Below, in pieces: positions 8,071 to 17,655 of a stretch of 64,000 nucleotides of DNA (its first letter is position 1; every line of letters starts with the position of its first letter). The notes under the pieces were generated by a model. That model was not told where the DNA came from, did not search any database, and saw only the letters and a program-made list of their open reading frames with translations. Source of the DNA: Parapusillimonas sp013416435 (GTDB taxonomy: Bacteria; Pseudomonadota; Gammaproteobacteria; Burkholderiales; Burkholderiaceae_B); NCBI RefSeq assembly GCF_052180245.1, contig NZ_CP197474.1, positions 2,976,001-3,040,000 of the forward strand, in the 5' to 3' direction. The position numbers and the translations under genes are program-made.

Positions 8071-9162
8071 CTACAGCGTGACCGCCTCGCGCTTCTCGGC
8101 TTCGAGATACTCGCGCGATTGCATCTCGAGGATGCGTGAAACGGTGCGATGGAACTCGTTGGACATCGGCCCCTGAGTGTAGAGCTCTTCCGGATCGCAT
8201 TCAGCGGACATGATCAGCTTGACCTTATGATCGTAGAATACATCGATCAGCCAGGTAAAGCGGCGCGCTTCGGAAGCCTGGCGCGGGCCCATGCGCGGCA
8301 CATCGGAAAGAATCACCGTCTGGAACCGGCTGGCCAGGTCCAGGTAGTCGTTCTGCGATCGCGGCCCGCCGCACAAGGTGGCGAAATCGAACCAGACGAT
8401 GTTGCCGCCCAGCGCCACGGCTTTGAGCTCGCGGTTCTCCACCGTCAGCACCGGCTTCAGCGGCGCCGTGTCCAGCAGCCGGTCGAACGCCTGCTGCAGC
8501 TCGGCCTGCGTGTCGGCGCTGATGGGCGTCAGGTACATGCGCACCTGCTCCAGCGTTCGGCGCCGGTAGTCCGTTCCGACATCGACGTTCATGATGTCCA
8601 TGCGTTCCTGGATGAGCTTGATGGCGGGCAGGATCCGGTCGCGATGCAAGCCGTCGGGATACAGTGTGGACGGCTCGTAGTTGGAGGTCATGACGAAGGA
8701 CGTCCCGTACTCGAACAGGCGAAAGAGCAGCCGGTACAGGATCATGGCGTCGGCGACATCGGACACATGGAATTCGTCGAAGCAGATGAGGCGATACCGC
8801 TTTGCGATGCGCCGGGCGACTTCGTCCAGGGGATCCTGCTGGCCTCTGACGTCGTCCAGTTCCTTGTGCACGCTGCGCATGAACTCGTGGAAGTGCACGC
8901 GCGTCTTGCGCTTGACCGGCACCGTCAGGTAGAAGGCATCCATCAGGAAGCTCTTGCCACGCCCCACGCCGCCCCACATGTAGACGCCGCGCGGCACATC
9001 GGGACGCTTGAACAGCTTGCGGAACGTCGATGCGCGGGCCTTCTTGAACTCTATCCAATCATCGAAGTAAGCCTGGAGGCGATCGATGGCCCGCAATTGA
9101 GCCTCATCGGGCTGATAGCCTCGGTCTTCCAGGGCTTTGGAGTAATACTCACGAACATTCAT
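8071..9162 (-). CDS. zapE: Cell division protein ZapE (AFG1-like ATPase)
   Basis: 363 residues. Walker A GGVGRGKS is at residues 64-71, preceded by VPRGVYMWG, which is diagnostic of the AFG1/ZapE family. The Walker B-like LICFDEFHVSD follows. The ATPase associates with FtsZ and the divisome under stress in E. coli; in mitochondria its homologue AFG1 acts in protein quality control. No membrane segment, so cytoplasmic. It follows lpdA on the same strand but a strong terminator separates them, so it is probably transcribed alone. Confidence 0.94.
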   Translation of the reverse strand: MNVREYYSKALEDRGYQPDEAQLRAIDRLQAYFDDWIEFKKARASTFRKLFKRPDVPRGVYMWGGVGRGKSFLMDAFYLTVPVKRKTRVHFHEFMRSVHKELDDVRGQQDPLDEVARRIAKRYRLICFDEFHVSDVADAMILYRLLFRLFEYGTSFVMTSNYEPSTLYPDGLHRDRILPAIKLIQERMDIMNVDVGTDYRRRTLEQVRMYLTPISADTQAELQQAFDRLLDTAPLKPVLTVENRELKAVALGGNIVWFDFATLCGGPRSQNDYLDLASRFQTVILSDVPRMGPRQASEARRFTWLIDVFYDHKVKLIMSAECDPEELYTQGPMSNEFHRTVSRILEMQSREYLEAEKREAVTL

Positions 9163-9206
9163 ACTTTGCCTTGAGATGGGGCCATATTGCCTCGGCCTTC
9201 CAAGGC

Positions 9207-9235
9207 AAAAAAGGGCGGGCCGCCGCCCGCCCTTT
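9207..9235 (-). terminator. Strong intrinsic terminator after lpdA
   Basis: A perfect 8-bp GC stem (GGGCGGGC / GCCCGCCC, loop of 4) is followed on the minus strand by a run of six T. It lies between the lpdA stop and zapE and probably ends the odhAB-lpdA transcription unit. Confidence 0.9.
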
Positions 9236-9265
9236 ACTGAGTCGCCGGGGATGTGACATGCACGA

Positions 9266-10693
9266 TCAAAAGTTCAGCGTGCGCTTGTCCACGGCCAGCG
9301 CCGCTTCCTTCATGGCTTCCGACAAGGTCGGATGCGCATGGCAGATGCGCGCGATGTCTTCGGCCGCGCCACGGAATTCCATGATGGTTACGGCTTCGGA
9401 AATGAGCTCCGACGCCATGGGCCCGATGATGTGCACGCCCAGTACCTCGTCGGTCTTGGCGTCGGCCAGGACCTTCACGAAACCGGTGGTGTCGCCCAAC
9501 GCCCGCGCCCGGCCGTTGGCCATGAAAGGAAAGCTTCCCGCCTTGTATTCGCGGCCTTCGGTCTTGAGCTGCTGTTCGTTCTTGCCGACCCAGGCGATCT
9601 CGGGCGAGGTATAGATGACCGAGGGTATGGTGCCGAAATTGACGTGGCCGTGCTGGCCGGCGATGCGTTCGGCAACCGCGACCCCTTCTTCTTCGGCCTT
9701 GTGGGCGAGCATGGGCCCACGGACTACGTCGCCGACCGCCCAGACGTTGGGCAGGCTGGTCTTGCAGTCGTCGTCGACGGCGATGAACCCGCGCTCATCG
9801 CGCTTGAGGCCCACGACATCGGCGCCCAGCCCTTCTACATTGGGCACCCGTCCGATCGACACGATCAGCTTGTCGACCGCGAGCTTCTGCTCGGCGCCGG
9901 CCGCATCGGTGTAGTTGACGGTGACCGATTTGGCACCGGCCTTGACGTCGGTGATCTTGACGCCCGTGTGGATGGCCAGACCTTGTTTGGTCAAGGCCTT
10001 GTGTGCTTCCTTGGCCACTTGCTGATCCGCGACGGCCAGGAAATCGGGCATGGCTTCCAGCACCGTGACTTCGGCACCCAGCCTGCGCCATACGCTGCCC
10101 AGCTCCAGTCCGATGACGCCCGCGCCGATCACACCCAGCTTTTTGGGGACGGCCGGAATGCGCAAGGCGCCGTCATTCGACAGCACCTGGGTTTCGTCGA
10201 ACGGCAGGCCGGGAAGCTCGCGCGGCGAGGAACCGGTGGCGATGACGACATGCTTCGCGATGAGGTCTTCTTCCGTCTTGCCTTCGACCTTGATGTTCCA
10301 GCCGCCATCCACATGAGCGACGAACGATCCCTTGCCGTGGAAGAAGGTGACCTTGTTCTTCTTGAACAGATACAGAATGCCGTCGTTGTTCTGCTTGACG
10401 ACCGTATCCTTGCGGCCGATGAGCGTGTCGAGCTTGAGGCTCACACCCTTGATTTCAATGCCGTGATCGGCAAAGTGGTGATTGGCCTGCTCGTAATGCT
10501 CGGAAGACTGCAGCAATGCCTTGGAGGGAATGCAGCCTACGTTGGTGCAGGTGCCGCCGGGTGCGGGCTTGCCGTCAGCGGCGGTCCAGGCGTCTATGCA
10601 TGCCACGGTCATGCCCAGTTGTGCCGCGCGAATGGCGGCGATGTACCCGCCGGGACCCGCGCCGATAACGACGACGTCGAATTGTTTAGCCAT
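9266..10693 (-). CDS. lpdA: Dihydrolipoyl dehydrogenase (E3)
   Basis: 475 residues. The FAD-binding GAGPGG is at residues 11-16, the redox-active disulfide GGTCTNVGC at Cys49 and Cys54, and the active-site His-Glu pair in HAHPTLSEA at His454/Glu459. It reoxidises dihydrolipoamide on the E2 subunit and makes NADH. Its position after odhA and odhB marks it as the E3 of the 2-oxoglutarate dehydrogenase complex (odhL in some annotations); it may also serve other complexes. A terminator-like hairpin in the 108-bp gap from odhB suggests separate control of its level. Confidence 0.97.
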   Translation of the reverse strand: MAKQFDVVVIGAGPGGYIAAIRAAQLGMTVACIDAWTAADGKPAPGGTCTNVGCIPSKALLQSSEHYEQANHHFADHGIEIKGVSLKLDTLIGRKDTVVKQNNDGILYLFKKNKVTFFHGKGSFVAHVDGGWNIKVEGKTEEDLIAKHVVIATGSSPRELPGLPFDETQVLSNDGALRIPAVPKKLGVIGAGVIGLELGSVWRRLGAEVTVLEAMPDFLAVADQQVAKEAHKALTKQGLAIHTGVKITDVKAGAKSVTVNYTDAAGAEQKLAVDKLIVSIGRVPNVEGLGADVVGLKRDERGFIAVDDDCKTSLPNVWAVGDVVRGPMLAHKAEEEGVAVAERIAGQHGHVNFGTIPSVIYTSPEIAWVGKNEQQLKTEGREYKAGSFPFMANGRARALGDTTGFVKVLADAKTDEVLGVHIIGPMASELISEAVTIMEFRGAAEDIARICHAHPTLSEAMKEAALAVDKRTLNF

Positions 10694-10725
10694 ATTGATC
10701 TCGATAAGAATAGGGTTGCGACAAG

Positions 10726-10778
10726 AAAAAAGCCCCGGCGGGCGTATCCAGGCGCACTGGATCGCTTCCGGGGTTTTT
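10726..10778 (-). terminator. Terminator-like hairpin between odhB and lpdA
   Basis: Inverted arms AAGCCCCGG and CCGGGGTTT enclose about 30 bp. On the minus strand the 3' arm runs into TTTTTTCTT. It could end or attenuate odhAB transcription before lpdA. The loop is long, so efficiency is uncertain; the opposite strand also ends in a T run. Confidence 0.6.
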
Positions 10779-10801
10779 CTTACACCTTTGCCTGCATTGT
10801 T

Positions 10802-12010
10802 TTAGACATCCAGCAGGAGGCGCTGAGGATCCTCGAGCGCTTCCTTCATGGCCACCAGGCCCAGTACCGCTTCGCGGCCGTCGATGATGCGATGGTCATA
10901 TGACAAGGCGAGGTAATTCATGGGACGAATCACCACCTGGCCGTTCTCGGCCACCGGCCGGTCCTTGGTGGCGTGAATGCCCAGGATCGCGGACTGCGGG
11001 GGATTGATGATGGGTGTGGACAGCATCGAACCGAACACGCCGCCGTTGGAGATGGAGAACGTGCCGCCGGTGAGTTCTTCGAGGCTGAGCTTGCCGTCGC
11101 GGGCGCGGGCACCGAAATCGGCGATCTGCTTTTCGATTTCAGCAATGGACAGTTGATCGGCATTGCGCAGGATGGGCACCACCAGACCGCGTGGGCTGCC
11201 GACGGCGATGCCGATGTCGAAATAGCCGTGATAGATGATGTCCTTGCCATCGACCGATGCGTTCAGCACGGGGTACTTCTTGAGCGCTGCAACGGCGGCC
11301 TTCACGAAGAACGAGGTGAAGCCCAGCTTGACGCCGTGCCCTTTCTCGAATTCGTCTTTGTACTTCTTGCGCAGGTCGAGGATGCCCTGCATGTTGACTT
11401 CGTTGAACGTCGTGAGGATGGCGTTCTCGGATTGGGATTGCAGCAGGCGCTCTGCAACGCGGGCGCGCAGCCGGCTCATGGGCACGCGCTGCTCGGGACG
11501 GCCGTCCAGTGACAGCGTGGGCGGTGCGACGGGCGCCGCCGCCTTTTTGGCGGGCGCCGAGCCGGACTGCAGCGCGTCGCCCTTGGTGATGCGGCCACCG
11601 CGGCCCGTGCCTTCGACACTGGACGGATCCACGCCCTTGTCGGCGAGAATCTTGCCGGCGGCGGGCGAGGTGATGGCGGACGCAGCGGGTGCGCCGCCGG
11701 CGGCGGGTGCCGAGGCCGGTGCCGGCGCGGCGCTTTCGGCGGGCGCGGCGGCCGGAGCGGCTGCCTTGCCTTCGGTGTCGATGCGGGCAAGGACTTCGCC
11801 GGACGTCACGGTGCTACCATCGCCTTTCACGATTTCTTTCAGGACGCCGCCAGCCGGTGCGGGCACTTCGAGCACGACCTTGTCGGTTTCGACTTCAATA
11901 AGAATTTCATCGGCTTCGACCGCTTCGCCAGGCTGCTTCTTCCAGTTGAGCAGTGTCGCTTCCGAAATGGATTCGGAAAGCTGGGGTACGAGAACGTCAG
12001 TAATTGCCAT
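10802..12010 (-). CDS. odhB: 2-oxoglutarate dehydrogenase E2, dihydrolipoyl succinyltransferase
   Basis: 402 residues. An N-terminal lipoyl domain has the modified lysine in EVETDKVVLEVP (Lys44). An Ala/Pro-rich linker (about 80-110) leads to a peripheral subunit-binding domain (AGKILADKGVDPSSVEGTG). The catalytic acyltransferase domain ends with SYDHRIIDGREA (His373, Asp377 catalytic). It moves the succinyl group from lipoamide to CoA in the TCA cycle. It lies 30 bp downstream of odhA and is surely co-transcribed with it. Confidence 0.97.
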   Translation of the reverse strand: MAITDVLVPQLSESISEATLLNWKKQPGEAVEADEILIEVETDKVVLEVPAPAGGVLKEIVKGDGSTVTSGEVLARIDTEGKAAAPAAAPAESAAPAPASAPAAGGAPAASAITSPAAGKILADKGVDPSSVEGTGRGGRITKGDALQSGSAPAKKAAAPVAPPTLSLDGRPEQRVPMSRLRARVAERLLQSQSENAILTTFNEVNMQGILDLRKKYKDEFEKGHGVKLGFTSFFVKAAVAALKKYPVLNASVDGKDIIYHGYFDIGIAVGSPRGLVVPILRNADQLSIAEIEKQIADFGARARDGKLSLEELTGGTFSISNGGVFGSMLSTPIINPPQSAILGIHATKDRPVAENGQVVIRPMNYLALSYDHRIIDGREAVLGLVAMKEALEDPQRLLLDV

Positions 12011-12040
12011 GTTGTGTATTCCGTTTATGTAAGGTGTTCG

Positions 12041-14908
12041 TTACTTGGCCAGGAAGGTCTTGAACTTGGGCGCGTAAGCCTGTTCGAGCAGCGCGCGCTG
12101 CTGCTCTTGGTGCTTGGCCAGATAGCCCACCGCCGGCGAAGCCGACGCGGAGCGCCCGGCGTATCCCAGTTTTTGACCTTCGGTCATGTTCTCGTACAGA
12201 TGGTGCTGGATGTAGAACCAGGGGCCCTGATTCTGTGGCTCGTCCTGTACCCACATGACTTCCTTGGCGTTCGTATACTTTTGCAGTTCGGCTTGGAAGG
12301 CCTTGTGCGCGAAAGGATACAGTTGCTCGATGCGCAGGATGGCGACGTCGTTCCGGCCCGCGTCGTTGCGCGCATTGACCAGATCGTAATACACCTTGCC
12401 CGAGCAAACCAGGACGCGCTTGACGCCCGCCGGATCGATGTCGGTGTTTTGCTCGCCGATGACGGGAAGGAACTGGCTGACGGCCAGGTCGGAAAGCGGC
12501 GAGGCGGCGTCCTTGTTGCGCAGCAGCGACTTCGGCGTGAAGATCACCAGCGGCTTGCGGAACGGACGTATCATCTGGCGGCGCAATACGTGGAAGATCT
12601 GCGCACCGGTGGTGGGTTGCACCACCTGGATGTTGTTGTCGGCGCAAAGCTGCAGGAAGCGCTCGATGCGCGCCGACGAGTGCTCAGGGCCCTGGCCTTC
12701 GTAGCCGTGCGGCAGCATCAGGGTCAGGCCGCATTGACGGCCCCACTTGGCTTCGCCGGACGTAATGAACTGGTCGATGACGACTTGAGCGCCGTTGACG
12801 AAGTCGCCGAACTGCGCTTCCCAGATGGTCAGCGTATTGGGTTCGGCCGTGGCGTAACCGTACTCGAAGCCCAGAACCGCCTCTTCGGAAAGCACCGAGT
12901 CGATGACGGTGAAGGGTGCCTGGTTGTCGGAGACGTTCTGCAGCGGGATGTAGGTGCCGTCGTTCCAACGCTCGCGCTTCTGGTCGTGCAATACCGCATG
13001 GCGGTGAGTGAAGGTGCCGCGGCCGGAGTCCTGCCCGGTGATGCGGATGGCGTAACCACTGGCCACCAGGGTCGCAAACGCGAGGTGCTCGCCCATGCCC
13101 CAGTCGACGTTCATTTCGCCCCGCGCCATGGCGCGGCGGTCATTGAGCAGCTTGTTGACCAGCGAATGCGGCGTGAAGTTTTCTGGGATGGTCGTGAGCT
13201 TTTCGCCGATGCGGGTGAGCTCGGAGAGCGGCACGCCTGTGTCGGCCGAGTCCGTCCACTTGGCGCCCAGGAACGGCGACCAGTCTGTGGCGTACTTGTT
13301 CTTGTAGTCGGTCAGCACGGGCTCGATGGTGCGTTGCCCGTCTTCCATGAGCTGACGGTAGTCCTTGACAAGCTGATCGGGTTCCTCGGGCGACAACACG
13401 CCCTGCGCCACCAGCTTGTCGGCATAGACCTTGCGCGTGCCCGGATGCTTGCCGATGCTTTTGTACATCAGGGGCTGCGTGAGCGAAGGGGTGTCCTGCT
13501 CGTTGTGGCCCAGCTTGCGGAAGCAGACGATGTCGATGACGACGTCGTGGCGGAACTTCTGGCGATAATCGAGCGCCAATTGAGTCACGTATACCACGGC
13601 TTCAGGGTCGTCGCCATTGACGTGAAACACCGGTGCTTCGATCATCTTGACGACGTCGGTGCAATACAGCGTGGAGCGCGTATCGCGTGGATCGGAGGTC
13701 GTGAAGCCGATTTGGTTGTTGATGACGATATGCAGTGTGCCGCCCGTACCGTAGCCGCGCGTTTGGGCCAGATTCAGGGTCTCCATGACCACGCCCTGCC
13801 CCGCGAACGCCGCGTCGCCATGCACCAGCACAGGCAGGACCTGCGTGCCGTCGGTATCGCCGCGGCGGTCCTGGCGTGCGCGCACGCTGCCTTCCACCAC
13901 GGGATTGACGATTTCAAGGTGGGACGGATTGAACGCCAGAGACAAATGCACGGGGCCTCCGCGCGTAGACAGGTCGCTGGAAAAGCCGTTGTGATATTTG
14001 ACGTCGCCGTCGGTCAGGCCTTCGGCGTGCTTGCCTTCGAATTCGGCAAACAGGTCGCCCGGCATCTTGCCCATGATGTTCACGAGCATGTTGAGACGGC
14101 CGCGGTGCGCCATGCCGACGATGATTTCCTGCACGCCGTTCTCGCCGGCGTGGTTCACGACTTCGTCCATGGCGGCAATGAAGCTTTCGCCCCCTTCGAG
14201 GGAGAAACGCTTCTGGCCGACATATTTGGTGTGCAGATAGCGTTCGAGGCCTTCGGCCTCGGTCACTTGCTGCAGGATGTGGCGTCTTTGCTCGGAGCTG
14301 AGGGTCAGCACGCCCATGGAGGACTCAAGCCTTTCCTGGATCCAGCGCTTGGCGGTGGGGTCGGAAATATGCATGAATTCCGCACCGACATTGCGGCAAT
14401 ACGTGTCGCGCAAGGCCTTGAGCATGTCGCGCAAGGTCATGGTGTCGGCTTTGGTGAAATACGTGTTGGTCGCCGCGTAGACCTGATCCAGGTCGGCTTC
14501 GGTCAGGCCGTAGGAGCTGGGATCCAGCTCGGGGATGGCCGGGCGATCCTGGCGCTTCAGGGGGTCCAGGTCGGCCAGGCGCGAGCCCAGCGAGCGGTAG
14601 GCCGCTATGATGGACTGGACGTAGACCTGCTTGCTGGCGACCGAAAGATCGGGTTCCTGGGCGCGCACGACGAAGGCGTTGGCCTTGGCGCGCTGAGCGA
14701 AGGACTCGATGACCGGCGCATGGGCTTGATCGCGCGTGGTTTCCTTGCCATCGGCCGCAGGCTGGTTTTGCAGCTGGTCGAAATACTGGCGCCACTTGTC
14801 CGGGACGGAGCCGGGATTGTCAAGGTAGGACTCGTAGAGTTCCTCGACATAGGGGGCGTTGCTACCAAAAAGGTAAGAAGTGGATAAAAGTTCTATTTCC
14901 GATGACAT
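12041..14908 (-). CDS. odhA: 2-oxoglutarate dehydrogenase E1 component
   Basis: 955 residues, the usual length for SucA/OdhA. The N-terminus LLSTSYLFGSNAPYVEELYE matches the E2-interacting segment of the family. Thiamine-diphosphate-binding and transketolase-like segments include GMAHRGRLNMLVNI, HGDAAFAGQGVVMETLNL and INNQIGFTT, and the C-terminal region has LPHGYEGQGPEHSSARIERFLQL. It decarboxylates 2-oxoglutarate and succinylates lipoamide on OdhB. AGGTGAAG lies about 10 bp upstream of the ATG. First gene of odhA-odhB-lpdA and divergent from maeB, so two malate/oxoglutarate-linked functions share an upstream region. Confidence 0.97.
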   Translation of the reverse strand: MSSEIELLSTSYLFGSNAPYVEELYESYLDNPGSVPDKWRQYFDQLQNQPAADGKETTRDQAHAPVIESFAQRAKANAFVVRAQEPDLSVASKQVYVQSIIAAYRSLGSRLADLDPLKRQDRPAIPELDPSSYGLTEADLDQVYAATNTYFTKADTMTLRDMLKALRDTYCRNVGAEFMHISDPTAKRWIQERLESSMGVLTLSSEQRRHILQQVTEAEGLERYLHTKYVGQKRFSLEGGESFIAAMDEVVNHAGENGVQEIIVGMAHRGRLNMLVNIMGKMPGDLFAEFEGKHAEGLTDGDVKYHNGFSSDLSTRGGPVHLSLAFNPSHLEIVNPVVEGSVRARQDRRGDTDGTQVLPVLVHGDAAFAGQGVVMETLNLAQTRGYGTGGTLHIVINNQIGFTTSDPRDTRSTLYCTDVVKMIEAPVFHVNGDDPEAVVYVTQLALDYRQKFRHDVVIDIVCFRKLGHNEQDTPSLTQPLMYKSIGKHPGTRKVYADKLVAQGVLSPEEPDQLVKDYRQLMEDGQRTIEPVLTDYKNKYATDWSPFLGAKWTDSADTGVPLSELTRIGEKLTTIPENFTPHSLVNKLLNDRRAMARGEMNVDWGMGEHLAFATLVASGYAIRITGQDSGRGTFTHRHAVLHDQKRERWNDGTYIPLQNVSDNQAPFTVIDSVLSEEAVLGFEYGYATAEPNTLTIWEAQFGDFVNGAQVVIDQFITSGEAKWGRQCGLTLMLPHGYEGQGPEHSSARIERFLQLCADNNIQVVQPTTGAQIFHVLRRQMIRPFRKPLVIFTPKSLLRNKDAASPLSDLAVSQFLPVIGEQNTDIDPAGVKRVLVCSGKVYYDLVNARNDAGRNDVAILRIEQLYPFAHKAFQAELQKYTNAKEVMWVQDEPQNQGPWFYIQHHLYENMTEGQKLGYAGRSASASPAVGYLAKHQEQQRALLEQAYAPKFKTFLAK

Positions 14909-15039
14909 ATATGCGCTTCACCTATCCGAGTGTCTCACTCGTTATGATGCAGGAACACCTTCCGCGACACGGCCAGACCGATTAGCGGATAGCGGGGCAG
15001 AAGGCAACGTACGACGCCTTGATAAGCCGTATTCGCAGT

Positions 15040-15067
15040 AGTATACCCTTGAAGCAACAGGGCACAA
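15040..15067 (-). promoter_or_regulatory. Candidate sigma-70 promoter for odhA
   Basis: On the minus strand TTGTGC (15062-15067) and TATACT (15040-15045) are separated by 16 bp, giving a leader of about 125 nt before odhA. The 302-bp odhA-maeB gap (14909-15210) contains no other gene-like reading and no palindrome unit. An overlapping plus-strand TTGATA-17-TATACC might serve maeB. Read by eye only. Confidence 0.35.
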
Positions 15068-15210
15068 ACTTGGCGGGCGGAAATGGCGGCCAAATCGGCC
15101 AAAGCGTTGGCATTAACAAACACCTGGCGCCATCTGTCTACATTTTCTTTACCCAGCCTGGCAATCCGGTTAACTTTTCTGTCTTTTTGTTTTCATCAGG
15201 AGCTGTACTC

Positions 15211-17508
15211 ATGGACGCCAATGCCGACCTCGCCAAACTCGCTTTGGACTATCACGCAAATCCGTCCCCCGGCAAGATCTCGGTCATGCCGACAAAGCCG
15301 CTGGCCAACCAGGACGACCTCTCGCTCGCCTACTCGCCGGGCGTCGCCTTCGCCTGCATGTCCATCCATGCCGATGGCGAACAGGCAGCATCCATGTATA
15401 CCTCCCGCTCCAACCTCGTGGGCGTGATCACCAACGGCACCGCGGTACTGGGCCTGGGCAATATCGGCCCCCTGGCCGCCAAGCCCGTAATGGAAGGCAA
15501 GGGCTGCCTGTTCAAGAAGTTCGCCGGCATCGACGTCTTCGACATCGAACTGGCCGAAACCGACCCCGACAAGCTGGTGGACATCATTGCGGCGCTCGAA
15601 CCCACGCTTGGCGGCGTGAACCTCGAAGACATCAAGGCGCCGGAATGCTTCTATATTGAAAAGAAGCTGCGCGAGCGCATGAAGATTCCCGTCTTCCACG
15701 ACGACCAGCACGGTACCGCCATCATCTCGTCTGCGGCCATCATCAACGGCCTGAAGGTGGTCGGCAAGCAGATCGGCGACGTGAAGCTGGTGTGCTCGGG
15801 CGCCGGCGCCGCCGCCATTGCCTGCCTCGACCTGCTCGTGCATCTGGGCGTCAGCAAGCAGAATATCTTCGTGGTGGACTCGCGCGGTGTGATCAGCGTC
15901 GGACGCGACCAGAACATGGAGCCCAACAAGGCCCGTTATGCTCAAGACACCCAGGCCCGCACCCTGGCCGACGTCTGCGTCGACGCCGACGTCTTCCTGG
16001 GCTGCTCCGCGCCGGGCGTACTGACGGCCGATATGCTCAAGACCATGGCGCCCAGCCCGCTCGTTCTGGCGCTCGCCAACCCCGAGCCCGAGATCCGCCC
16101 CGAAATCGCCAAGGCGGCGCGCCCCGACTGCATCATCGCGACCGGCCGGTCCGACTATCCCAATCAGGTCAACAATGTCCTGTGCTTCCCCTTCATCTTC
16201 CGTGGCGCACTCGACGTCGGTGCCACCGTCATCAACGAAGAAATGAAGCTCGCCTGCGTCAAGGCCATCGCCGAACTTGCCGAAGCCGAACAGAACGACG
16301 AGGTCGCCACCGCCTACGCCGACCAGGACCTGGCCTTCGGACCCGACTACATCATTCCCAAGCCCTTCGACCCGCGCCTCATCGTCAAGATCGCGCCGGC
16401 CGTCGCCGAAGCCGCCGCCGCATCGGGCGTGGCCCGCCGCCCCATCGAAGACATCGAGGCCTATCGCCAGAAGCTGATGAGCCTGGTCTACCACACCGGC
16501 CAATTGATGCGCCCCCTGTTCATGCAGGCCAAGGCCGCGCCCAAGCGCGTCATCTATGCAGACGGCGAAGACGAACGCGTGCTGCGCGCCGCCCAGACCG
16601 TCGTCGACGAGAACATCGCCTTCCCCATCCTGGTGGGTCGTCCGGCGGTGATCAACATGCGCATCCAGAAATTCGGCCTGCGGCTAGAGGCAGGTCGCAA
16701 CATCGAGATCGTCGATCCCGAGGACGATTCCCGCTTTAACGAAACCTGGTCGGCCTACTACAAGCTCAAGGGCCGCGACGGTGTCACGCCCGACATCGCC
16801 AAGGCCATGGTGCGCAAGCACAACTCCCTGATCGGCGTCATGCTTTTGCAGCGCGGCGACGCAGACGCCATGCTGTGCGGGGTAAGCAGCCGTTTCGACA
16901 ACCAGTTGAAATACGTCGAGGAAGTCATCGGCCTGAAGGAAGGCGCAAAGACCTTTGCTGCCATGAACGTGCTGATGCTGCCCACGCAAACACTGTTCAT
17001 TTGCGACACCCACGTCAATGAAGACCCGGATGCCGAGCAAATCGCCGACATGACCATCCAGGCAGCCGAGGAAATGCAGCGCTTCGGCGTCGTGCCCAAG
17101 GTGGCCTTGCTGTCGCACTCCAACTTCGGAAGCCGCAGCACGAAGTCGTCGCGCAAAATGGCCGAAGCCCGCCGCATTCTCGCCGAGCGCGCGCCCCAGC
17201 TGGAAGTGGACGGCGAAATGCACGCCGACTCCGCGCTATCCGAGAAGATCCGCAACAAGGCCTATCCGGATTCCTCGCTGAAGGGACCCGCGAACCTGCT
17301 CATCATGCCCAATCTGGATACGGGCAACATTACCTACAACATGCTGAAGATGACAGGCAGCAATGGCGTCACCATGGGCCCCGTCCTGCTGGGCGCGGCC
17401 CGTCCGGTGCATATCCTCACCACCAGTTCCACGGTCCGCCGCATCGTCAACATGACGACGCTGGCGGTGGTGGATGCACAGCAGGAGGCCGGCCAGGTTT
17501 CGCGGTAA
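15211..17508 (+). CDS. maeB: NADP-dependent malic enzyme with phosphotransacetylase-like C-terminal domain
   Basis: 765 residues. The start is the ATG at 15211 after AGGAG (15197-15201); upstream codons in frame look non-coding. The first ~430 residues are the malic enzyme domain (SLAYSPGVAFAC, FKKFAGIDVFDIEL, FHDDQHGTA, CSGAGAAAIACLDLL for NADP binding). The remainder is a phosphate acetyltransferase-like domain (YADGEDERVLRAAQ through GAARPVHIL), usually regulatory. It converts malate to pyruvate and CO2, making NADPH. Convergent with the DUF1330 gene across a palindrome cluster that starts 11 bp after its stop. Confidence 0.96.
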   Translation: MDANADLAKLALDYHANPSPGKISVMPTKPLANQDDLSLAYSPGVAFACMSIHADGEQAASMYTSRSNLVGVITNGTAVLGLGNIGPLAAKPVMEGKGCLFKKFAGIDVFDIELAETDPDKLVDIIAALEPTLGGVNLEDIKAPECFYIEKKLRERMKIPVFHDDQHGTAIISSAAIINGLKVVGKQIGDVKLVCSGAGAAAIACLDLLVHLGVSKQNIFVVDSRGVISVGRDQNMEPNKARYAQDTQARTLADVCVDADVFLGCSAPGVLTADMLKTMAPSPLVLALANPEPEIRPEIAKAARPDCIIATGRSDYPNQVNNVLCFPFIFRGALDVGATVINEEMKLACVKAIAELAEAEQNDEVATAYADQDLAFGPDYIIPKPFDPRLIVKIAPAVAEAAAASGVARRPIEDIEAYRQKLMSLVYHTGQLMRPLFMQAKAAPKRVIYADGEDERVLRAAQTVVDENIAFPILVGRPAVINMRIQKFGLRLEAGRNIEIVDPEDDSRFNETWSAYYKLKGRDGVTPDIAKAMVRKHNSLIGVMLLQRGDADAMLCGVSSRFDNQLKYVEEVIGLKEGAKTFAAMNVLMLPTQTLFICDTHVNEDPDAEQIADMTIQAAEEMQRFGVVPKVALLSHSNFGSRSTKSSRKMAEARRILAERAPQLEVDGEMHADSALSEKIRNKAYPDSSLKGPANLLIMPNLDTGNITYNMLKMTGSNGVTMGPVLLGAARPVHILTTSSTVRRIVNMTTLAVVDAQQEAGQVSR

Positions 17509-17518
17509 AAGCGGACTT

Positions 17519-17655
17519 AGGGTCGGACCCCATGCGGGGTCCGACCCTGGCCGGCCTGGGGTCACGCTGATGGATGAAGGGTCAGACCCCGCATGGGGTC
17601 TGACCCTGAGCCGGCCTGGGGTCAGACCCCGAAAGCTGACTTGGGGTCAGACCCC
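17519..17655. repeat. Palindrome cluster C
   Basis: Full units at 17519-17548 and 17578-17607, both with A/T at the outer ends in place of G/C (a paired change, AGGGTC...GACCCT). Solitary 13-bp halves GGGGTCAGACCCC are at 17618-17630 and 17643-17655. A direct repeat CCGGCCTGGGGTCA occurs at 17551 and 17611. The last base of the final half is the G of the DUF1330 stop codon TAG. Convergent junction of maeB and the DUF1330 gene. Confidence 0.95.

Noticed and set aside
12014..14887. 957-codon open frame antisense to odhA
   Set aside because: It lies opposite a complete, well-conserved E1 gene. Long antisense frames are expected in high-GC DNA with strong third-position bias, and the product resembles no family.
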